Assembly: GCA_003223025.1 (NCBI GenBank)
Contig: QHXR01000006.1
Location: 142,862-206,861, forward strand
Reading direction: 5' to 3'
Origin: Acidobacteriota bacterium
Lineage (GTDB): Bacteria; Acidobacteriota; Blastocatellia; Pyrinomonadales; Pyrinomonadaceae
DNA: 64,000 nucleotides
The translations under genes and the position numbers were made by a program. This document shows positions 51,716 to 60,258 of this stretch, piece by piece. A model generated the notes under the pieces. It was given only the letters and a program-made list of their open reading frames with translations. It was not told where the DNA came from and did not search any database. The number at the start of each line of letters is the position of its first letter. Position 1 is the first letter of the stretch.

Positions 51716-51900
51716 CACCAAAGGTGCGGCCGTAATTTAGCCAGGGGCAACGCCCCTGGAAGCATTCACATGCATCAAGCACCAAAGGTGCGTCGTAAAC
51801 CCTGCAACATTCACTCCGCCGCTTTGCGGCTCGGTTTCTTTCTCGACATTCCAGGGGCGTTGCCCCTGGCTAAATTACGGCCGCACCTTTGGTGCTAAAA
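51716..51900. repeat. Nested palindrome between imuB and dnaE2
   Basis: Units gcaccaaaggtgcg, gccaggggcaacgcccctgg and their complements are arranged symmetrically around 51800. Same family as 14992-15200. The dnaE2 start follows at 51904, at the very edge of the element. Confidence 0.85.
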
Positions 51901-51903
51901 CCG

Positions 51904-54900
51904 ATGTTCCACGAACTTCACACACGATCGGCTTTTAGCTTTCTGTCATCGGGATCGATGCCGCAGATGCTGATACAGCGCGCGGCGGATCTGGGGATCC
52001 CGAGTGTCGCGCTGCTCGATCGCGATACTGTCGCAGGTGCCGTGCGATTTCACTTCGAAGCAAAAGAGTACGGCATAAAACCCATCATCGGATCCGAGAT
52101 CACGATGGAAGATGGCAGCCTGCTTCCGCTGGTGCCGCTGAATCTGAATGGCTATCAGAATCTCAGCAAGCTCATCACCACCGTCAAGCTTCGCAATAAA
52201 AAGGGCGAGCACTTCGCGACTCGAAAAGATATCGAAGAGCACTCCGCCAATCTGCTCTGCTTCACCGGCGGTGCCGACGGGTTCATGCACCAAAGCATAA
52301 AGAACGGCCGCGGCCAGGCCGATCTCGCGTGGCTGAATTATGTTTTCGAAAAGCGTCTATACGTCGAGCTGCAGCGTCATTACCTTCGCCACGAAGAGGA
52401 CATGAATCTCCGGCTGCTCGGTCTCTCGCATAAGCTTCACGTTCCATCTTTTGCTTCGAACGGCGCATATTACGCCGATGAGCATGATCGCGAACTGTTC
52501 GATGTTTTCACATGCATAAAAAATCACTGCACTATCTACGAAGCCGGCAAGCTGCTCTCGCAAAACAGCGAACGATATCTGAAATCGGAAAAGCAGATGA
52601 ACGAGCTGTTCGAAGATTATCCCGAAGCCATCGATCAAACTGCCGAGATCGCGTCGCGGATAAATTTTTCGATGGACGAACTCTCGTACAATTTCCCCGA
52701 CTATAAAGTCGCGCCCGGCGAGACTATGGATTCGGTACTGCGTGCGAAAACGATCGAGCGTTCGACCGAACGTTATCGTCATTGTCCCTGGGCGTTGCGT
52801 GCTCAGGTAAAATCTCGACTCGAAAAAGAATTTCGCGTCATCGAGATGAAACAGCTCGCCGGATATTTTTTGATGGTTTCCGACATCTCGGATTTTTGCG
52901 GAAAGGAAAAAATACTTTCGCAGGGACGCGGATCGGCGGCGAATTCCGTCGTGTGTTACGCGCTCGGGATAACCGCCGTCGAGCCGATCGCGAACAAACT
53001 TTTGTTCGAACGCTTCTTGTCGGAAAAGTACGAGCAGTATCCCGACATCGACATCGATCTTCCGTCAGGAGACGATCGCGAAAAAGTGATCCAGCATGTC
53101 TATAACAAATACGGCATGCGGAGCTCGGGGATGACAGCGAACGTCATCTGCTATCGCGGCAAATCCGCCATTCGCGAGGTCGGCAAAGCATTCGGCTTCG
53201 ATGACGAGATGCTCGGCCAGCTTTCGAAGATCAATTCTCATTACGAGATCTTCAAAGGCGAAGAGCTCAATCAACGTTTGAAGGAAGAAGGCTTCGATCC
53301 GGCCGACAGTCACCGGCTTCGCAAATTTTCGGAGATGTATTCGCAGATCCTCGATTACCCGCGGCATCTCGGACAGCACTCGGGCGGGATGGTCGTGTCG
53401 TGGGAAAGACTCGACGGCATCGTCCCGATCGAGCCCGCTTCGATGGTCTACCGCCGCATCATTCAGTGGGACAAAGACGATTGCGAAGCGTTGAAGATCG
53501 TGAAGATCGATCTGCTCGGGCTCGGGATGATGGCGGTGCTCCGCGACACGATCACGCTTATCCGCGAGCATCACGGCGAGGAGATGGACCTCTACAAGAT
53601 CCCGTACGACGACGACAAAGTTTATGAAGCACTGCAGAACGCGGACACGGTCGGGATGTTCCAGGTCGAGAGCCGTGCACAGATCGCGTTCCTTCCGAAA
53701 TCAAAACCTAAAACTTTTTACGACATCGTCGTCCAGGTCGCGATCATTCGTCCGGGCCCGATCGTCGGCAACATGCTGAAGTCGTATCTTGCACGGCGTC
53801 AGGGATTTGAAGCGGTGACGTATCCGCATCCTTCGCTCAAAGCAACGCTCGAGCGCACGCTGGGAGTGCCGCTTTTTCAAGAGCAGCTCCTGAAGATCGC
53901 GATGGACATCGCCGGGTTTACAGGCAGTCAGGCTGAGGAGCTGCGGCGTGCGATGGGATTCAAACGTCCGGACAGAAGAATGGAGCAGATCGAAGCGAAC
54001 TTGCGTGCCGGCATGACGCGAAACGATATCGATCAGAATACTCAGGACACGATCGTGCAATGCGTCAAGGCGTTCGCCAATTACGGCTTCCCCGAATCGC
54101 ACGCCTACAGCTTCGCGCTCCTCGCATACGCGTCAGCCTACTTCATGGTCCACTACCGCGCGTGTTTCATGACGGCGATGTTCAATAACTACCCGCTCGG
54201 ATTTTATTCCGCCGCGACGCTTGTGAAAGATGCTCAGCGTCATGGACTGCATTTTCTCCCGATCGATATCAATCGATCGCAGTATCTGTTTACTGTTGAG
54301 GAAGTTGAGACAGGAGACGATCCAGAGACAGGAGACGAGAGACAGGAGACGGCAGTCAGTACCGCGAGCAGTAGCGACCGGGGTCTTACAATCCAAAATC
54401 CAAAATCCAAAATCCAAAATTGGGTTGTTCGTGTTGGGTTGAAATACGTGCGTAGCTTGAGGCAGGAAGTTGGAGAGAAGATCGTTACGGAGCGCCACAA
54501 AAGCTCCCCTCCTTCCGAAGGAGGGGTGGCAGCCGCTTCAGCTGACGGGGTGGTTCTTTCTCCGACAATCCAAAATCCAAAATCCAAAATCCAAAATGGC
54601 CAAGACTCCCCTCCTTCCGAAGGAGGGGTGGCAGCCGCTTCGGCTGACGGGGTGGTTCTTTCTCCGACAATCCAAAATCAAAAATCCAAAATCCAAAATG
54701 GCCAAGACTCCCCTCCTTCCGAAGGAGGGATGGCTGAGGCTTTGCGAAGCCGGGGTGGTTCTCTGGACTCTCATTCCTCAGATCCTGAGTTCCATACGGC
54801 GCAAAAGAGAGAACCACCCCGTCAGCCGAAGCGGCTGCCACCTCTCCTTAGGAAGGAGGGGAGTCTTGACTTGTCCGCCGCATTTCCTTACCGGAGCATC

Positions 54901-55644
54901 GAAGATCTCATCCGCCGAGTCCCCGAGATAAACAAACGCGAGATCCGAGCGTTGAGTCTCGCCGGTGCGCTGAACTTCGACGGCTCGGTCCACCGTCGTG
55001 AAGCGTTGTGGCAATCGGAACTGGCTATTCAACCGGCGGGCAGTTTGTTTGAAGAGGTCGGCGGAGCCGCTAATCATTTTTCAGACTCGACGGAAAGGCA
55101 AAGCCTTTCCGCTCATCGGGCGGCACAGCCGCAAGACCCCACGGAAAAGCAGAGCTTTTCCGCACACCGAATGGCGGAGCCGTCAGACCAATCCAAAATC
55201 CAAAATCCAAAATCCAAAATGGGTTTCTTAACCCGCATGGAAGGCCTCGAGCTCGTCGATGCAGATCTTCGCAAGACCGGTATCTCGATCGGAAAACATC
55301 CGATGGCGTTCATTCGCGAAGAGATGACGAAGCGCGGGATCCTGTCAGCCGATCAGGCGCGTTATCTGAAAAAGCGCGACATCGCCTCAGTCGCCGGTGC
55401 GGTGATCATCAGGCAGCGTCCGATGACGGCGAACAATGTCGTCTTTATCACGCTTGAGGACGAGACGGGATTCTCGAATTTTGTCGTCATGCCCGACATG
55501 TTCGAACGCTTTCGTGCCGTCATCAATCAAAGTAATTTTCTGATCGTCCGCGGGATCTGGGAAGAACGCGGAATGATGAAGGCCCTGCATTTCACACCGC
55601 TCACCGACATGCGGACCGAGGTCGTCTCACACGACTTCAGATGA
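51904..55644 (+). CDS. dnaE2: Error-prone DNA polymerase III alpha subunit DnaE2 (ImuC) with repeat-derived insertions
   Basis: Start at ATG 51904 (MFHELHTRSAFSFLSSGS); the five codons before it are repeat sequence. 1246 residues against about 1050-1100 usual for DnaE2. Domains: PHP at 1-200 (second His of the first motif is Arg, as is common for DnaE2); polymerase palm with catalytic YPDIDIDLPSGDDREKV near residue 382; tandem helix-hairpin-helix region; C-terminal OB fold AGAVIIRQRPMTANNVVF. It is the error-prone translesion polymerase of the mutasome. The excess length is explained by in-frame repeats at three places: about residues 804-839, 865-990 and 1060-1106, all between recognisable conserved segments (YLFTVEEVE, WVVRVGLKYVRSLR, FPYRSIEDLIRRVPE, MGFLTRMEGLELV). 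The next gene starts two bases after its stop. Confidence 0.93.
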   Translation: MFHELHTRSAFSFLSSGSMPQMLIQRAADLGIPSVALLDRDTVAGAVRFHFEAKEYGIKPIIGSEITMEDGSLLPLVPLNLNGYQNLSKLITTVKLRNKKGEHFATRKDIEEHSANLLCFTGGADGFMHQSIKNGRGQADLAWLNYVFEKRLYVELQRHYLRHEEDMNLRLLGLSHKLHVPSFASNGAYYADEHDRELFDVFTCIKNHCTIYEAGKLLSQNSERYLKSEKQMNELFEDYPEAIDQTAEIASRINFSMDELSYNFPDYKVAPGETMDSVLRAKTIERSTERYRHCPWALRAQVKSRLEKEFRVIEMKQLAGYFLMVSDISDFCGKEKILSQGRGSAANSVVCYALGITAVEPIANKLLFERFLSEKYEQYPDIDIDLPSGDDREKVIQHVYNKYGMRSSGMTANVICYRGKSAIREVGKAFGFDDEMLGQLSKINSHYEIFKGEELNQRLKEEGFDPADSHRLRKFSEMYSQILDYPRHLGQHSGGMVVSWERLDGIVPIEPASMVYRRIIQWDKDDCEALKIVKIDLLGLGMMAVLRDTITLIREHHGEEMDLYKIPYDDDKVYEALQNADTVGMFQVESRAQIAFLPKSKPKTFYDIVVQVAIIRPGPIVGNMLKSYLARRQGFEAVTYPHPSLKATLERTLGVPLFQEQLLKIAMDIAGFTGSQAEELRRAMGFKRPDRRMEQIEANLRAGMTRNDIDQNTQDTIVQCVKAFANYGFPESHAYSFALLAYASAYFMVHYRACFMTAMFNNYPLGFYSAATLVKDAQRHGLHFLPIDINRSQYLFTVEEVETGDDPETGDERQETAVSTASSSDRGLTIQNPKSKIQNWVVRVGLKYVRSLRQEVGEKIVTERHKSSPPSEGGVAAASADGVVLSPTIQNPKSKIQNGQDSPPSEGGVAAASADGVVLSPTIQNQKSKIQNGQDSPPSEGGMAEALRSRGGSLDSHSSDPEFHTAQKREPPRQPKRLPPLLRKEGSLDLSAAFPYRSIEDLIRRVPEINKREIRALSLAGALNFDGSVHRREALWQSELAIQPAGSLFEEVGGAANHFSDSTERQSLSAHRAAQPQDPTEKQSFSAHRMAEPSDQSKIQNPKSKMGFLTRMEGLELVDADLRKTGISIGKHPMAFIREEMTKRGILSADQARYLKKRDIASVAGAVIIRQRPMTANNVVFITLEDETGFSNFVVMPDMFERFRAVINQSNFLIVRGIWEERGMMKALHFTPLTDMRTEVVSHDFR
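54313..54420. repeat. In-frame repeat insertion 1 in dnaE2
   Basis: A gagacaggagac tandem (54308-54350) and four ccaaaat units (54391-54420) separate two beta strands of the same domain, reading Gln-Asn-Pro-Lys-Ser-Lys at the end. Confidence 0.85.
54499..54875. repeat. In-frame repeat insertion 2 in dnaE2: three direct and one inverted palindrome with heptamers
   Basis: Units starting ctcccctccttccgaaggag occur near 54506, 54606 and 54707; an inverted one lies at 54811-54870. CCAAAAT runs sit between them (54568-54598, 54669-54699). The translation repeats SPPSEGG, AAASADGVVLSPT and QNPKSKIQNGQD. Confidence 0.9.
55088..55222. repeat. In-frame repeat insertion 3 in dnaE2
   Basis: Two palindromes (acggaaaggcaaagcctttccg at 55090 and acggaaaagcagagcttttcc at 55141) read as ERQSLSAHR and EKQSFSAHR, followed by ccaaaat units at 55191-55220. 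Confidence 0.9.
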
Positions 55645-55645
55645 T

Positions 55646-56953
55646 ATGGACACCGACTCCGCCATCGCCATCGTCGACTGCAACAACTTCTACGCGTCGT
55701 GCGAGCGGGTCGTAAATCCCGAGCTGCAAAATCGTCCCGTCGTCGTACTCTCGCACAACGACGGCATCATCGTTTCGCGAAGCAACGAAGTGAAGGCGCT
55801 CGGCGTCCCGAACGCGTCGCCGTTCTTCCAACATCGCGAGATCCTTGAGCGACACAACACCGCCGTCATCTCGTGCAATCACGCTCTTTATTACGAATTC
55901 TCCCATCGCGTGATGGACGTCCTGAACGACGATTGCGGTGCGAATAAGATCGAAATGTACTCGATCGACGAAGCGTTCATTGATGTCGGAGTTCCCGATA
56001 AGCTCCCGATGCTTGGTCGTCATATCAAGAACGCCGTGTTCGAAAAAACGCAGATCCCCGTTTCCGTCGGAATTGCACGGACGAAGACTTTAGCAAAGCT
56101 CGCGAATCACATAGCCAAAGTATCGACAAAGGCCGACGGCGTTCTCGATCTCTACGATTCTCCTTACACGGATCTCGCCCTGCAAAAGACACACGTCGGA
56201 AGCATCTGGGGAATTGGTCCGCGTTCCGCGTTGAAGCTCAGAGATGTCGGCATCAACACCGCATACGAGCTGAAGACCGCCGAACCGAAACAGATCAGAG
56301 AACACCTCAATCTCTTCCCGGCTCGAACGGTTCGTGAACTCAACGGCGTGAAGTGTCTAGGGATGGAGGTGACGGAGCGAAGCAACAAATCCATTTCGCA
56401 CACGCGAACATTCGGTCACGCGGTCAGCGACTTCGACGAGATTCGAAATGCGATCTTCTATTTCACGACACGTGCGCTCGAGAAGATGCGTTGGAACAAC
56501 CTGGCAGTAAAGAGCGTCACGGTTTTCATGCACACCGATCGGTTCCGCCCGGTGCCGCACAAATATTACGGGAAGCATACTTACAAGTCTGTTTACTACT
56601 CGGACGTGACAAGCGAGATCTATACATGGATCGCGGAAAGTTTGGAAAACGCGTTTCGACCCGGATTTCAATATCGTAAAGCAGGCGTGATACTCAGCGA
56701 TCTCGTATCGCCTGACGAGATCTCGACAAGACTATTCGAACAGTTCGATTTCGAACGCCGACATTCGCTGAGCAAGATCATCGACGAAGTGAATTACAGA
56801 TACGGCCGCGACATGGTTCGCTTCGCCGCACTCGAGGCACGCGGTGATTGGCAAGGAAAGAGTCAGCACCGCGGGAACGATTCTTATCACATGGTCGGTC
56901 GCGACACTTTGGGTCAGGGGAAGAAGTTTAGTAAGTCGATGAGGTTTTTATGA
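55646..56953 (+). CDS. umuC: UmuC-type Y-family DNA polymerase
   Basis: The 435-residue protein keeps the active-site acids: IVDCNNFYASCERVVNPEL at the N-terminus (first Asp) and YSIDEAFIDVGV near residue 110 (Asp-Glu). SRSNEVKALGVPNASPFF, SVGIARTKTLAKLANHIAK and GSIWGIGPRSALKLRDVGI are UmuC/DinB blocks; length and the C-terminal RYGRDMVRFAALEARGDW-type segment fit UmuC (Pol V catalytic subunit). It follows dnaE2 by one base, so it belongs to the same operon. No umuD gene is visible. Having an active UmuC together with ImuB and DnaE2 gives the cassette two Y-family members, only one of them catalytically competent. Confidence 0.92.
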   Translation: MDTDSAIAIVDCNNFYASCERVVNPELQNRPVVVLSHNDGIIVSRSNEVKALGVPNASPFFQHREILERHNTAVISCNHALYYEFSHRVMDVLNDDCGANKIEMYSIDEAFIDVGVPDKLPMLGRHIKNAVFEKTQIPVSVGIARTKTLAKLANHIAKVSTKADGVLDLYDSPYTDLALQKTHVGSIWGIGPRSALKLRDVGINTAYELKTAEPKQIREHLNLFPARTVRELNGVKCLGMEVTERSNKSISHTRTFGHAVSDFDEIRNAIFYFTTRALEKMRWNNLAVKSVTVFMHTDRFRPVPHKYYGKHTYKSVYYSDVTSEIYTWIAESLENAFRPGFQYRKAGVILSDLVSPDEISTRLFEQFDFERRHSLSKIIDEVNYRYGRDMVRFAALEARGDWQGKSQHRGNDSYHMVGRDTLGQGKKFSKSMRFL

Positions 56954-56956
56954 GAC

Positions 56957-57043
56957 GGATTTATTCAGTGGATAGTTGGAAGTGACAAGTGACAAGTTCT
57001 GAACTATCCACTTGTCACTTGAAACTATCCACTGAATAAATCC
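56957..57043. terminator. Large inverted repeat between convergent umuC and the EamA gene
   Basis: Perfect 21-bp arms at 56957-56977 and 57023-57043, with further pairing of agtgacaagtg and cacttgtcact inside. It is placed to terminate transcription from both sides, though without a clear T run. Confidence 0.7.
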
Positions 57044-57053
57044 GTGTTGAAAC

Positions 57054-57893
57054 TCACCGCCTGCCTGCAATCGTCATCGCAATCCCACCCAGGATCAAAG
57101 CAGACGCGATCAACAATCGATTCGTCATTTCCTCCGACAGGAGCATCACTCCACCGAATGCAGCAATAACGGGAACGGCAAGCTGCAGCACCGCCGCGCG
57201 AGTCGAGGTGTGATGTCTGAGCGCGGAGTACCAAACCGTATATCCCACTCCGGACGCGATCGCGCCGGAGAGAATCGCAAGGACAATTCCGCGAGGTGAC
57301 AATTTGATCTGTGAAAGAAAAGGGATGGCCGCGATCGCGATCATCGGAACTGCACGTATAAAATTTCCCGTCGTATCGCGAAGCGGATCGGCACTTCCCT
57401 TTCCGCGGAGCGTATAAAATCCCCATGCCATTCCTGCGGCAGCCATCAACGACGATGCAAACAACGGCGGCGAAGACAGTCCCGGGAATTGAAGATAGAC
57501 AAGTCCACCAAGCGCGACGACCAATCCCATCCATTCCAACGCACCCAGCCGCTCGCCGCGAAAAAGAGAGACTACGATCATCGTGAACTGCACGGAGCTA
57601 AACAGGATCAAAGCCCCGGTCGCCGCGGTCAGCCCGACATATGCAAAAGAAAAACAAATCGCATATGCAAATAAAAAGAACGCGGAGATCCACGTCCCAG
57701 CGAGAGCATTCTTAGTCGAACCCTTGGTGAAAAAGTAGCTGATGACGATCAGAGCGATCGCACCCGACACAAGCCTCACCAACGTGAACCCGGCAGCATC
57801 CGCTTCGCCGGTGCGCAAAGCCATCCGACAGAGGATAGAATTGAATGCGAACGCGACAAGCGCAAACGACGTGTAGCTGATGATCTTAATCAC
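57054..57893 (-). CDS. EamA/DMT-family transporter
   Basis: The 279-residue protein has ten predicted helices in two similar halves, as in the drug/metabolite transporter superfamily: FALVAFAFNSILCRMAL, GFTLVRLVSGAIALIVIS, GLTAATGALILFSSVQFTM in the first half and GIVLAILSGAIASGVGYTVW, AAVLQLAVPVIAAFGGVML in the second. It is an inner-membrane exporter of small metabolites such as amino acids or nucleobases; substrate unknown. It overlaps the upstream gene by eight bases, so both are probably co-transcribed with lysS. Confidence 0.9.
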   Translation of the reverse strand: MIKIISYTSFALVAFAFNSILCRMALRTGEADAAGFTLVRLVSGAIALIVISYFFTKGSTKNALAGTWISAFFLFAYAICFSFAYVGLTAATGALILFSSVQFTMIVVSLFRGERLGALEWMGLVVALGGLVYLQFPGLSSPPLFASSLMAAAGMAWGFYTLRGKGSADPLRDTTGNFIRAVPMIAIAAIPFLSQIKLSPRGIVLAILSGAIASGVGYTVWYSALRHHTSTRAAVLQLAVPVIAAFGGVMLLSEEMTNRLLIASALILGGIAMTIAGRR

Positions 57894-58452
57894 AATCTAC
57901 ATTGGTCTTCCACTCTTCTCTATCTACCATCCCCGCCGATCGGTCAAGCGCACAATCCAGGTCAATGCAGTATTCGTCCCGGTAGGCTTGGCCGTCTTCG
58001 TCGATAAATCTCAAGAACACACCTTTGTCATCGGTGTACCTTATAATCTCCAGACGGTGGGGCCACGGTAAAACCTTGCGTTCTGCCGTATCAAGCCAAT
58101 CCGCGGGCTTTCGCGACTGATCTGCTCTTGCGTGTAAGATAATTCGGCTTCGACGATTCCGGAACTCGTCGAAGAGAACAAAAAAATGATCAAAGGCAGC
58201 TTTGTCATCCCCGTTATCCGCAGTGAGCAACATCCTGCGCCAACCTGCAGTACTTTCGTGAAGCCCAAGCCTAAGGGCAACCCAATCGTGGAATTCTCCA
58301 AACGGTGGGCTCGTTCCATCGAACGCCTCGTCTGCAAGTGCATATCTCCATCCATCTATCCATCCGGATAACAGATTAATCGACTCTTCACCTATGTATA
58401 GCCCTGGTCGCGAGTGAATCAGGGCTAAAGCTTCGTAGAGGTTATTTTTCAC
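57886..58452 (-). CDS. Uncharacterised protein, 188 residues
   Basis: I do not recognise a named family. It begins [20 protein letters not shown], continues with [20 protein letters not shown] and a helix [18 protein letters not shown], then a basic region and the Asp-rich C-terminus [17 protein letters not shown]. The protein is soluble, Trp-rich and acidic overall. It overlaps lysS upstream by four bases (TGA of lysS with its ATG) and the EamA gene downstream by eight. The [10 protein letters not shown]-type opening is shared by small proteins of unknown role that I have seen in polymorphic-toxin neighbourhoods, but that link is weak. Confidence 0.75.
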   Translation of the reverse strand: MKNNLYEALALIHSRPGLYIGEESINLLSGWIDGWRYALADEAFDGTSPPFGEFHDWVALRLGLHESTAGWRRMLLTADNGDDKAAFDHFFVLFDEFRNRRSRIILHARADQSRKPADWLDTAERKVLPWPHRLEIIRYTDDKGVFLRFIDEDGQAYRDEYCIDLDCALDRSAGMVDREEWKTNVDCD

Positions 58453-60065
58453 TGGTTGTTTTCGGTGTCGGACGAACCGCGCTCCGGTCTCAAATGCGGG
58501 AACAGGATCACATCGCGGATAGAGTGCTTGTTCGTCAGCAGCATCACCAGACGATCGATACCGATACCGATCCCTGCTGCGGGAGGCATGCCGTAACTCA
58601 AAGCACGGATGTAATCTTCGTCGAGCACCATCGCCTCTTCATCACCACGCTCGCGTTCCGACATCTGATCGACGAAACGCTCGTACTGCTCCTTCGGGTC
58701 GTTCAATTCTGAAAATCCATTCGCGACTTCCATCCCGTTTATGAAAAGCTCGAATCGCTCGGCGATGTTCGGATTCTCAGGCGACGCTTTTGAAAGCGGC
58801 GAGATCGATTTCGGGAAGTCGATGATGAATGTCGGCTGGATGAGATTATGTTCGACGAACTCGTCGAACAAACCGATCATTGTAGAATCGTCGATCTGAG
58901 CATCGGGCTTGTACTTCAAGATCGCCTCGCGCATCGTAATCTTCTCGAAGGTGCTGAAGTCGATCTTGTTTCCCTCGTACATTACCTTCGAATGACCGGT
59001 CGCGTTCCGCACCGACTCACGCAGCAACTCCTCGCAGAAATCCATCATCCCGTTGACGTCCATGTACGCACAGTAGAATTCCAGCATTGTGAATTCAGGA
59101 TTGTGCTTGTACGAGATGCCTTCATTGCGAAAGTTACGATTGAGCTCGTAAACTTTTTCGAATCCGCCGACGACGAGCCGTTTCAGATAAAGTTCCGGCG
59201 CGATGCGTGCGTAGAGCGTCATGTCGAGCGCGTTGTGATGTGTCTCAAACGGTTTCGCCGCGGCTCCCGTCGCTTTCGGAGTCAGCATCGGAGTCTCGAC
59301 TTCGATATAGCCTTTGTCTTCGAGACATCGACGCAGCGACGAAATGACGCGAGCACGTGTCTCAAAAACCTCGCGTGTCGTCATGCCTTCATGCTCGATC
59401 TGAAGGCTTGACGCGATGAGATCGGCGTAACGTTGCCGCTGTCGAATTTCAGGATCCGCGATTCCGTGCATTTTGTCCGGCATGGGCAACATAGCTTTCG
59501 CCAGAAACTGAAGCTTCTCGACGTGCACCGATAACTCGCCGGTGTTCGTGATGAAGAGAAATCCTTCGACGCCGATGAAGTCGCCATGGTCAAGCAATCC
59601 GAAAAGTTCCCAACCGCTATCCTCCGACTCGATCGAATTTCCCGTATCGTTGCTGATCGCGACCGCGTCCTGCTTGCGAACGTAGATCTGCATTCGCGAA
59701 ATGCCGTCGGATAAATGTACGAACGCCGCCTTACCCATTACGCGCGGCGGAACCGCGAGCCGGCCCGAGATCCTGACGGTGCCGAGCTCTTTCAGTCTCT
59801 CGTTGAGCGCATCTTTTATCTCCGCCGGCGGCCGCTCGCGTTCCGCAAGGGTCGCAACGACCTCCTTGATCTCAATGAGCACATCGCCTATCGGACCAAA
59901 ATTCAGAAGGCTAGTGATCGTGTCTTCAGGACCGGAAACCGCGCTTCGAGCAAACTTGTTCGGGTAGCAATTGCCGACCAGTTCGCGAAGCTTCTCAAGA
60001 TGCTCCCGGCGTGCGGTCGTCTGGTCATTTTGCTCGATAATGTCGTTGAACTCGGGAATTGTCAT
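58449..60065 (-). CDS. lysS: Lysyl-tRNA synthetase, class II, with N-terminal insertion
   Basis: Start is ATG 60065 ([14 protein letters not shown]); the long frame beyond it to 60332 lacks family character. About 538 residues. The OB-fold anticodon domain has [20 protein letters not shown]. The catalytic core shows [25 protein letters not shown] (motif 2), [11 protein letters not shown] and [26 protein letters not shown] (motif 3), and [19 protein letters not shown] ahead of it. It charges tRNA-Lys in the cytoplasm. Between the YPNKF segment and VRISGRLA there are about 55 extra residues, helical and charged ([20 protein letters not shown]), absent from the E. coli enzyme. Divergent from mfd. 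Confidence 0.95.
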   Translation of the reverse strand: MTIPEFNDIIEQNDQTTARREHLEKLRELVGNCYPNKFARSAVSGPEDTITSLLNFGPIGDVLIEIKEVVATLAERERPPAEIKDALNERLKELGTVRISGRLAVPPRVMGKAAFVHLSDGISRMQIYVRKQDAVAISNDTGNSIESEDSGWELFGLLDHGDFIGVEGFLFITNTGELSVHVEKLQFLAKAMLPMPDKMHGIADPEIRQRQRYADLIASSLQIEHEGMTTREVFETRARVISSLRRCLEDKGYIEVETPMLTPKATGAAAKPFETHHNALDMTLYARIAPELYLKRLVVGGFEKVYELNRNFRNEGISYKHNPEFTMLEFYCAYMDVNGMMDFCEELLRESVRNATGHSKVMYEGNKIDFSTFEKITMREAILKYKPDAQIDDSTMIGLFDEFVEHNLIQPTFIIDFPKSISPLSKASPENPNIAERFELFINGMEVANGFSELNDPKEQYERFVDQMSERERGDEEAMVLDEDYIRALSYGMPPAAGIGIGIDRLVMLLTNKHSIRDVILFPHLRPERGSSDTENNQ

Positions 60066-60258
60066 ATCGTTAACTTGTTCGGCGTCAGCCGGTTTTCGAC
60101 AACCGGCGAACACACAAAAAACGCCGAACCAAAAGAGAATCTTGATTATAGGTGCGCTTGATTGGCTCGGCAAACGGCTTTCGTTTATGGCACAATCGAA
60201 ATGACCGTAAGAAAACTGACGCCACCCTCGGTTACGTTTTCTGCGGCTATGTGTGTTT

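Noticed and set aside
45786-57043. CRISPR array suspected from short tandem repeats
   Set aside because: Repeats are 7-15 bases without regular unique spacers and no cas genes are in the window.
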